Shown: one piece after another, positions 37,635 through 43,196 of the stretch
Layout of the letters: each line of letters begins with the position of its first letter
How positions within the stretch are numbered: the stretch's first letter is position 1
IMG/VR virus record: IMGVR_UViG_3300044998_001089
Location: 1-43,196 of that record
Source: a virus
DNA: 43,196 bases
Strand: one strand, 5' to 3'
Made by a program: the position numbers and the translations under genes
The notes under the pieces: model-generated
The model's input: the letters and a program-made list of their open reading frames with translations, nothing else
What the model was told of the DNA's origin: nothing
Databases searched by the model: none

Positions 37635-39038
37635 ATGGCAGAGTTGACGCCGGGGGGGACGCCGGACTTGACGCCGGACTTGACCACCAACGAGGTGGCG
37701 GATTTGCTGCGCCTGGAGGCGGTGATCCGCCGGGGGGTGGCGGTGTTTGTGGAGGTGGGGAGCGCGTTGATGGAGATCCGCGATAAGCGGCTCTATCGGG
37801 GGCAGTTCCCGACCTTCGAGGAGTATTGCCGGGATCGGTGGCAGTTGCAGCGCGCCTATGCCTATCGGTTGATCGAGGCGGCGGGGGTGGTGGCGAATTT
37901 GTCGCCCATGGGCGACATTTTGCCGACGAATGAACGGCAGGCACGGCCGCTGACGCAGTTGGAGCCGGAGGCGCAGCGGGCGGCGTGGGCGGCGGCGGTG
38001 GAGTCGGCGCCGGAGGGCAAGGTGACGGCGGCGCACGTGGCGGCGACGGTGGCGCAAATGTCGTCAATTGGCGACAAAGCGCCGGTGGTGGCCCCTGCTG
38101 CGCCGGTGGTGGAGGAGCGGCTGCCGGGGGCGTTCATTAAGCCGGCGGCGAGCGATTTTGCGGTGACGCCGGCGTGGGTGACGGGTGCGCTGCTGCGCGA
38201 GCCGACGACATCGCGCTTGTTTTTGGATGCGCTGACCCAGGCATCGGTGGCGACGCTGCGCCAGGCGTATGACGCGACGCCGGCGGAGGAGGCGCAGCGG
38301 GGGCGGCTGTGGGCGCTACTCGCGCGGCTGCGCGAGTTGGGCTATGCGACTTCGTTTAAGCTGCCGGCGCAGCCGCCCGCGCCGGAGCCGTGGTGGGATG
38401 AGGAGGCAGAGGAGGCAGAACCTCACCCCGGGGTTCCCTCTGGGACCCTCTCCATTCGGAGAGGGGGGCCGGAGGTCGCCCCTGCACATAACTCTGCGCC
38501 GGGGGTGGCCCAGGCGGTGGGCCAGGTGGATGAGGAACTGCCGATCTCGCTGCGGCCGGGGTACGACTCGGATGAGTGGTATACGCCCCAGGAGTACATT
38601 GACGCGGCGCGGCAGGTGATGGGGGGGATTGATCTGGACCCGGCTTCGTGCGTCGATGCGAATTTTGTGGTGCGCGCGGGGCGGTGGTTTGACAAGGATG
38701 AGGATGGGTTGGCCCAGCCGTGGTTTGGGCGGGTGTGGCTGAATCCGCCCTATTCGGCGGGGCTGGTGGAGCGGTTTGTGCGCCGGGCGCATGAGATGTA
38801 TGCGGCGGGGTTGGTGTCGGCGGCGGTGGTGCTGCTGAACAATGCGACGGAGACGCAGTGGTTCCAGTTGATGTTGGGCCACTATGCGGTCTGTTTTCCG
38901 GCGGCGCGGGTGCGTTTTTGGCGGCCGGGGCACAACCCGGTGGGGGCGCGCCAGGGGCAGGCAGTTTTCTACCTGGGGGTGGAGCGGGACCGGTTTGTGG
39001 AGGTGTTCGAGCGCTTTGGGCCGGTGCTCCAGCGCTAG
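37635..39038 (+). CDS. Dam-type phage N6-adenine methyltransferase with an extra N-terminal domain
   Basis: 467 residues. The N-terminal 170 residues (EVADLLRLEAVIRRGVAVFVEVGSALMEIRDKRLYRG, FPTFEEYCRDRWQLQRAYAYRLIEAAGVV) are an HTH-like domain found in several phage and plasmid proteins. From about 315, DSDEWYTPQEYIDAARQVMGGIDLDPASC and WLNPPYSAGLVERFVRRAHEMY are the PF05869 phage Dam family: D-P-A-S for AdoMet binding and NPPY for the adenine-flipping catalytic motif. It would methylate adenine in phage DNA, possibly to resist restriction. A palindromic insert lies in the linker. The start at 37635 has GGAG. Confidence 0.82.
   Translation: MAELTPGGTPDLTPDLTTNEVADLLRLEAVIRRGVAVFVEVGSALMEIRDKRLYRGQFPTFEEYCRDRWQLQRAYAYRLIEAAGVVANLSPMGDILPTNERQARPLTQLEPEAQRAAWAAAVESAPEGKVTAAHVAATVAQMSSIGDKAPVVAPAAPVVEERLPGAFIKPAASDFAVTPAWVTGALLREPTTSRLFLDALTQASVATLRQAYDATPAEEAQRGRLWALLARLRELGYATSFKLPAQPPAPEPWWDEEAEEAEPHPGVPSGTLSIRRGGPEVAPAHNSAPGVAQAVGQVDEELPISLRPGYDSDEWYTPQEYIDAARQVMGGIDLDPASCVDANFVVRAGRWFDKDEDGLAQPWFGRVWLNPPYSAGLVERFVRRAHEMYAAGLVSAAVVLLNNATETQWFQLMLGHYAVCFPAARVRFWRPGHNPVGARQGQAVFYLGVERDRFVEVFERFGPVLQR
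38446..38465 (+). repeat. Palindrome inserted in the methyltransferase linker
   Basis: CCCTCTCC-ATTC-GGAGAGGG forms a perfect 8-bp stem inside an atypical stretch (about 38421-38500) starting CCTCACCCCGG. It resembles the CTCACCCC...CTCTCC...GGAGAGGG intergenic repeats common in bacterial chromosomes, here read in frame. Confidence 0.6.
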
Positions 39039-39064
39039 GGGGGCCAGGCCGGGAGGGGATGGTG

Positions 39065-39544
39065 ATGACGTACTCGTTTGCTGAGCAGTTGAAGGCGGGA
39101 GAGGTGGGGGAGGCGGCGCTGGATACGTTCTTCAGCCGCTGGTTCGAGGTGACGCCGGTGTCGCGGGAGGAGCAGCGGGAGGGGATTGACCGGCGGTTTC
39201 GCGAGCTGGGGCCGCGGGGGCGGGTGTTGACGGTGGAGTACAAGACGGACAAGACGGCGGCGCGCACGAACAATGCGTTTGTGGAGACGGTGAGTGTGCG
39301 GCCGCACGGGGGGCGGGGGGAGATGAAGCTCGGCTGGGCGATCCGCAGCCGGGCGGAGGTGTTGATCTACTGCATCCCGGAGCCGCAGACGATCTATGTG
39401 ATCCAGATGGCGAGGCTGCGGGGACAGTTGGAACGGTGGCAGGCGGTGTTTCCCCAGCGGGCGATCCCCAACGTGGGCTATGAGACGGTGGGGGTGTTGG
39501 TGCCGCTGGGTGAGTTCGAGCGGATTGCGTTACAGGTCTATTGA
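39065..39544 (+). CDS. Small PD-(D/E)XK-like nuclease
   Basis: 159 residues from an ATG with GGGAGGGG at good spacing. FFSRWFEVTPVSREEQREGIDRRF and RVLTVEYKTDKTAARTNN give D...E-x-K (IDRRF, VEYK), the metal-binding pattern of restriction-like nucleases; strands and helices continue with EVLIYCIPEPQTIYVI. It lies 26 bp after the methyltransferase, so it could be its restriction partner, a DNA-processing nuclease or an anti-defence protein. Specificity is unknown. Confidence 0.6.
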   Translation: MTYSFAEQLKAGEVGEAALDTFFSRWFEVTPVSREEQREGIDRRFRELGPRGRVLTVEYKTDKTAARTNNAFVETVSVRPHGGRGEMKLGWAIRSRAEVLIYCIPEPQTIYVIQMARLRGQLERWQAVFPQRAIPNVGYETVGVLVPLGEFERIALQVY

Positions 39545-39573
39545 CGGGCCAGGTTGATTGAAGGAGGTCGGCG

Positions 39574-39945
39574 ATGGGCACACAGATAGCGAGCAGACAG
39601 GCCACAGGGACGCGGGCCACAGGGACGCGCACGGAGGGCGGGAAGTTGGCGGCGATGGCGCAGGAGATGCGCGCGGCGGCGCTGCGCACGGGGGCGGTGC
39701 ATCGGCCGTTGGTAAAGGGGTTGCAGGTGGTGCTGCGCTGGGAGGATGAGCGTTGGCGGTTGGCGTTGGGCCGGGAGGGGGTTTTCCCCAGCGAGACGGA
39801 GGTGGAGGTGTGCCGGCGGGCGTTTGCGGTGCCGGAGGGGGTGGAGACGGCGAGGCGCGAGGCGTCGTGGCGGCATCCCAAGACGCTGCGGGCGGTGCGC
39901 TGGCAGGTGGTGGAGATGAGCTGGGTGGAGACGCTGGCCGGGTGA
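39574..39945 (+). CDS. Hypothetical protein
   Basis: 123 residues with an ideal AGGAGGT ribosome-binding site. N-terminal TGTRATGTRTEGGKLAA contains a duplicated ATGTR. The middle (KGLQVVLRWEDERWRLALGREGVFPS) is beta-rich and the end (RHPKTLRAVRWQVVEMSWVE) is basic-aromatic. No family is recognised. It is followed by dyad copy 8. Confidence 0.6.
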   Translation: MGTQIASRQATGTRATGTRTEGGKLAAMAQEMRAAALRTGAVHRPLVKGLQVVLRWEDERWRLALGREGVFPSETEVEVCRRAFAVPEGVETARREASWRHPKTLRAVRWQVVEMSWVETLAG

Positions 39946-39967
39946 ATCCGGCTGGGTGGGGTGTACG

Positions 39968-39984
39968 GATAACAAGGCATTATC
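39968..39984 (+). promoter_or_regulatory. GATAA-N7-TTATC dyad, copy 8, before the integrase
   Basis: GATAA-CAAGGCA-TTATC, preceded by GTGTACG as in copy 5 and followed by GGCTGATGGG. It lies 60 bp before the integrase start, with GGCTG-A-CAGCC as a further small inverted repeat between them. Confidence 0.65.
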
Positions 39985-40043
39985 GGCTGATGGGCGTGGC
40001 AGGCTGACAGCCGATAGGGTGTGTAGAGAGGGATGGGCCAAGC

Positions 40044-41249
40044 ATGACTCCTCGAAGTTTTCCTCAGTTGGTTGGGCCGCAGGTGGATGAGCCGCAGGTT
40101 GATCTGGATGGGCCGCCGGCGGGGCTGGTGGTGGCGGGGACGGCCCCGGCGGGGGTGCATCCGTTGGCGGCGATGTGGGCGGTGGACCCGCAGATCGCGG
40201 CGGAGAATTTGCGCCGGCTGTGGTATCGGCTGCGCGATGCGTGGCTGGACGCGGCGGAGATGAAGAGCCAGAGCAAGCACACGCGGCGGGCGTATATGAA
40301 GGCGTCGAATTTGTGGCTGGACTTCCTGGGCGACCGGGGGGTGCAGCCGTGGGAGGCGACGACGACGGATGTGCGCGCGTGGCAGGTGCATCTTGCTAAC
40401 TGCGGGGTTTCGGACAGCACGACGAATGCGCGGCTGTCGGCGGTGTCCAGTTGGTACAGCTTCATTATCAACGAGGTCCACATGGTGGACGGGGTGGAGC
40501 GCAGCGCGTTTTTTGATGCGCAGGGGCGGACGCGCGCCAACCCGTTCCGGGTGGGCAATCTGCGGCGGGCGAAGGTGCGGCAGTATGGGCGGGCGCGCCC
40601 GTTGTCGGCGACGGCGTTGGGGAAGCTGTTCGGCTATTTGCAGGGGCACGCGGAGACGGTGACGGGGGCGCGCAATCTGGCGCTGCTGCTGACCTATTTC
40701 CTCACCGCGTCGCGCAACCGGGAGGTGCTCCAGATGAAGTGGGGCGACATTCGCCCCAGCCGCAGCCAGCCGGGGGCGTATGTGTTTGCTTGGCGGGGCA
40801 AGGGGGGCAAGGCGGAGGATACGGCGCTGCCGGGGCGGGCGTATCACGCGATTGTGGCCTATCTGAAGCTGGCGGGGCGGTGGGTGCCGGGGCATGAGGC
40901 GCACATTGGGGATGATGAGTTCATCTTTCCGCCGCTGGTGACGCATGGGCTGGGCAATCTGTCCAGCGCGGGCCACGGGCGCAAGCCGCGGGGCTATATG
41001 AGCGAGAAGAACGCGGTGCGCATTTTGCAGACGAGCCTGAAGTTGGCGGGGGTGGCGGATTGGGACAAGTATCGCATCCACGATCTGCGGCACTCGTTTG
41101 CGCACCAGTTCCAGGGGGACCTGGAGAAGCTGCGCCGGATTCTCCATCATGAGAGCCTGGCGACGACGGGCATTTATGTGCGGTCGCTGCAGGACCCGGT
41201 GGACGATTATAGCGAGGGGGTGTGGCAGAAGCTGGGCCTCGGGCTGTGA
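40044..41249 (+). CDS. int: Tyrosine-family site-specific integrase
   Basis: 401 residues. A core-binding domain (SKHTRRAYMKASNLWLDFLGD...VSDSTTNARLSAVSSWYSFI) precedes a complete catalytic domain: Arg in SRNREVLQMKWGDI, Lys in RGKGGKAEDTALP, HDLRHSFAHQF (H-x-x-R), ILHHESLATTG (His), and Tyr in the following GIYVRSL. It recombines attP with attB for integration, so the phage is probably temperate. The N-terminal 70 residues may bind arm sites. No attP core can be identified by eye; a duplicated TAAGGTGCGCG lies just downstream (41280-41306). Confidence 0.88.
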   Translation: MTPRSFPQLVGPQVDEPQVDLDGPPAGLVVAGTAPAGVHPLAAMWAVDPQIAAENLRRLWYRLRDAWLDAAEMKSQSKHTRRAYMKASNLWLDFLGDRGVQPWEATTTDVRAWQVHLANCGVSDSTTNARLSAVSSWYSFIINEVHMVDGVERSAFFDAQGRTRANPFRVGNLRRAKVRQYGRARPLSATALGKLFGYLQGHAETVTGARNLALLLTYFLTASRNREVLQMKWGDIRPSRSQPGAYVFAWRGKGGKAEDTALPGRAYHAIVAYLKLAGRWVPGHEAHIGDDEFIFPPLVTHGLGNLSSAGHGRKPRGYMSEKNAVRILQTSLKLAGVADWDKYRIHDLRHSFAHQFQGDLEKLRRILHHESLATTGIYVRSLQDPVDDYSEGVWQKLGLGL

Positions 41250-41401
41250 TGCCGGGCCGGGAAGGCGGGGTGTGGGTTGTTAAGGTGCGCGAGTAAGGTG
41301 CGCGTCTGTTGGGAGTGTAGCAGGCGGCGCGAGGGAAGTCGAGCATGGGGAGTCAGCCGGGCGGCAGCCGGGTGAATGTGTGAGAGCAAAGGATCAAGCG
41401 C

Positions 41402-42022
41402 ATGGAACTGTTGTGGACGGTGGAGCGGGCGGCGTTGGCCGCGGGGGTGTTGGTGGCGCTGGCGGCGATGTGGTCGGCGCGCTGGCGGCCGTGGCGGGCG
41501 TGGCGGGTGCGCTATGTGCCGGTGATGGGCCGGGGCTGGGGCGGGTCGCTGGCGGAGGTGGATAACTTGGTGTGCGAGGTGGTGACGCTGACGCCGCCGG
41601 AGGATGTGTGGGAGCAGCTGCGCGGGAAGCCGGGGTTGGCGGTGGTGCGCGAGGTGGACGGCAGCGGGAAGTGTGGGGATAAGCTGATCGGCGGGGTGGT
41701 GGATGCGACGCCGCTGGTCTTTGAGCAGACGACGACGGCGGAACCGTTGGCGTTTCATCGGTACTGGCAAGCGGGTGGCTACTGGGTGAATCTGCCGCCG
41801 GAGGAGGTGTTGGCGGTGGTGGGGGCGGAGGGGGAGCCGTTGGCGCCGGAGCCGGGGCCGCGGGAGGTGGAGTCGTGGCGGGAGATGGCGATGCGGCGGC
41901 TGGGGAATGAGCCGGGGGTGCCCAACTGGCTGTTGGAGCGGGCGCGGGGGGTGGACCCGGAGGCGGTGGCGTGGTCTGGGCCGGTGTGGTTGTTGGAGGA
42001 GCAGGGGTGGGGCGCGGGGTGA
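41402..42022 (+). CDS. Membrane-anchored hypothetical protein
   Basis: 206 residues. An N-terminal span (WTVERAALAAGVLVALAAMW) with basic residues after it (SARWRPWRAWRVRY) predicts a signal anchor. The soluble part (EVVTLTPPEDVWEQLRGKPGLAVVREVDGSG, LVFEQTTTAEPLAFHRYWQ) is unrecognised. It may act at the host membrane. It overlaps the next gene by GTGA. The 152-bp gap before it holds only the duplicated TAAGGTGCGCG. Confidence 0.55.
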   Translation: MELLWTVERAALAAGVLVALAAMWSARWRPWRAWRVRYVPVMGRGWGGSLAEVDNLVCEVVTLTPPEDVWEQLRGKPGLAVVREVDGSGKCGDKLIGGVVDATPLVFEQTTTAEPLAFHRYWQAGGYWVNLPPEEVLAVVGAEGEPLAPEPGPREVESWREMAMRRLGNEPGVPNWLLERARGVDPEAVAWSGPVWLLEEQGWGAG

Positions 42023-42306
42023 CGCGGTTGGTGATGTATGAGTGTGGCGACGGGATCGTGCGGACGCGGTGCCGTCGCCACATTCCCCAGGGGGGACCCA
42101 CGGCCCCGCGGTTTGTGTTGTCGCCGCGGGCGGCGGGTGGCCGGGCAGGGCTGCTCGCCGCGTGGGAGGGGACGTGGCGGGAGTGTTATGTGTGCGCGTG
42201 CGAGCGGTGGTATGGGGATGGGCGCGCGCGGGCGGAGGATCAGCGACCAAGCGACGGGCATGAGGAGATGGGGGTGGATGATGGCGGATTTGGAGCGGGT
42301 GATTGA
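42019..42306 (+). CDS. Small hypothetical protein before the primase
   Basis: 95 residues from a GTG overlapping the upstream TGA; ATG 42034 is an alternative. It carries MYECGDGIVRTRCRRHIP and ECYVCACERWYGD, with five cysteines and a histidine that could bind zinc. It overlaps the primase start by 26 bp. A separate zinc-knuckle protein next to a primase lacking its own zinc cysteines is suggestive, but that link is inference. Confidence 0.5.
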   Translation: MTRLVMYECGDGIVRTRCRRHIPQGGPTAPRFVLSPRAAGGRAGLLAAWEGTWRECYVCACERWYGDGRARAEDQRPSDGHEEMGVDDGGFGAGD

Positions 42307-43196
42307 GGAGATCAAGCAGAGGGTGCGGATTGAGGCGCTGGTTGGGGAGTCGTTGACGGTCACGGGGAAGGGGCGGACGTTGACGACGGTGGAGCATGAC
42401 AGCCTTAAGCTGCGCACGGACTGGCAGACGTGGACGTGGTATAGCCGGGGGCTGCGGGGGGATGTGTTTGATTGGGTCCAGTTGCAGCTGGGGTGTGATT
42501 TTCGGGGGGCGTTGGAGACGCTGGCGCGGCGGGCGGGGGTGGAGCTGCCTGCGCTGGGCCGGGAGGCGGCGGGGCCGGGGATGGGGGCGGTGGCGGGGGC
42601 GCGGCTGCGCACGGCGATCTTGGAGACGGCGGCGCGCTATTATCACGGGCTGCTGTTGGGGCCGTTGGGGGAGCCGGGGCGGGTCTATTTGGCGGGCCGT
42701 GGGTGGGATGAGCGGACGTGGGCGCGGGAGTTGATTGGGTATGTGCCGGATGGGCGGGAGGCGCCGGCGGAGGTGTCTGCGGGGGACTCCTCTACCGATA
42801 ATAAGTGGTTATCGGTTGGGGAGGCGGGGGGCGAGATGGGCGAGGGGGCGGGGTCGCTGTACCGCCAGCTGCGGGGGGTGATGGCCCAGGCGGGGGAGCT
42901 GGGCGAGCAGGCGGAGGCGGCGGAGAAGACGCTGCGCGCGGTGTTGATGGTGCCGGGGGGGCATGTGGTCTATTGCCACCGGGAGCGGGGGCGGGTGGTC
43001 TATTTGTCGGCGCGCAGTGTGGTGGGGAAGCGGCATTGGAATATGCCGGGGGAGTTGGTGGGGCCGAAGCGGCTGTATGTGAATGAGGTGGACCCGGCGG
43101 CGAAGGTGTGGCCGGGGGTGCGGGTGTTGGTGGAGGGGCAGGCGGATGCGATTGCGCTGGGGCAGGCGGGGGTGGCGGCGGTGGCCCTGGGCGGGG
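42281..43196 (+). CDS. DnaG-type DNA primase, partial (window end)
   Basis: 305 codons remain open to the window end. The N-terminal part (MADLERVIEEIKQRVRIEAL, a 'DSLKLR...W...S...GDVFDWVQLQL' segment) aligns in layout with the CHC2 zinc domain, but the Cys/His ligands are absent. The end (VLVEGQADAIALGQAGVAAV) is the start of TOPRIM with its catalytic Glu, so the protein is cut inside that domain. Primases make RNA primers for replication. Dyad copy 9 lies in the linker between the two domains and is translated as TDNKWLSV. Confidence 0.75.
   Translation, partial: MADLERVIEEIKQRVRIEALVGESLTVTGKGRTLTTVEHDSLKLRTDWQTWTWYSRGLRGDVFDWVQLQLGCDFRGALETLARRAGVELPALGREAAGPGMGAVAGARLRTAILETAARYYHGLLLGPLGEPGRVYLAGRGWDERTWARELIGYVPDGREAPAEVSAGDSSTDNKWLSVGEAGGEMGEGAGSLYRQLRGVMAQAGELGEQAEAAEKTLRAVLMVPGGHVVYCHRERGRVVYLSARSVVGKRHWNMPGELVGPKRLYVNEVDPAAKVWPGVRVLVEGQADAIALGQAGVAAVALGG
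42797..42813 (+). promoter_or_regulatory. GATAA-N7-TTATC dyad, copy 9, inside the primase gene
   Basis: GATAA-TAAGTGG-TTATC followed by GGTTGGGG, the same flank as copy 3. It is the only copy inside a coding sequence, in the linker between the two primase domains, where sequence constraint is lowest. Confidence 0.6.

Noticed and set aside
41280-41306. Duplicated TAAGGTGCGCG after the integrase gene as attP
   Set aside because: Too short and without an identifiable core or host match. Could be arm-type sites at most.

Overview
This 43.2-kb window is a stretch of a tailed-phage (siphovirus) genome with very high GC. I see no host housekeeping genes, no tRNA or rRNA genes and no CRISPR array. 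The head genes are HK97-type with an encapsulin-like capsid. The tail genes (tube, frameshifted tail chaperones, long tape measure, Dit, ReqiPepy6 Gp37-like hub) indicate a long non-contractile tail. Host is not readable from the sequence. GC content, an LL-H-type holin and a peptidoglycan-cutting lysin would suit a high-GC Gram-positive or a Chloroflexota host, but that is inference. The + strand is strongly G-over-C skewed in most genes and less so in about 2993-6410.

Layout. 1-454: non-coding DNA with iteron-like repeats. 455-7036: accessory/early block with a zinc-ribbon protein, an HNH-repeat protein, a MazG-like NTP pyrophosphohydrolase, small unknowns, an IbrA-like PAPS-reductase-family protein, a GNAT acetyltransferase, an IbrB/ParB-like protein and an excisionase-like HTH protein. 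7232-11107: lysis block (holin, three-domain endolysin, two tiny membrane proteins, LL-H-type holin), preceded by a promoter and an immediate terminator. 11262-17453: packaging and portal (terminase small subunit, glycosyltransferase, terminase large subunit, portal, minor head protein). 17471-18865: regulatory island with an XRE repressor-like gene, a gp10-like tail-completion gene and several promoters and terminators. 19061-25586: protease/scaffold, decoration protein, major capsid protein, connectors, a secreted protein, a second glycosyltransferase and the tail tube. 25678-36113: tail chaperones G/GT, tape measure, glycoside hydrolase, Dit, fibres and hub. 36170-37347: decayed lysogeny island (HTH and integrase remnants on the minus strand, divergent from a ribbon-helix-helix gene). 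37635-43196: Dam-type methyltransferase, small nuclease, intact tyrosine integrase, unknowns and a primase cut by the window end.

Three features stand out. First, the minor head protein carries an intein inserted in its conserved HP-x-CRC motif. The putative homing endonuclease of this intein is a complete, separately translated gene on the opposite strand, antisense to nearly the whole intein. Second, a dyad of the form GATAA-N6/7-TTATC occurs nine times, eight of them just upstream of genes and one inside the primase, in the same orientation. It looks like an operator/stoperator or start-associated regulatory family. Third, three promoter-then-terminator units of about 70-100 nt precede late gene blocks and would fit late-gene control by antitermination.
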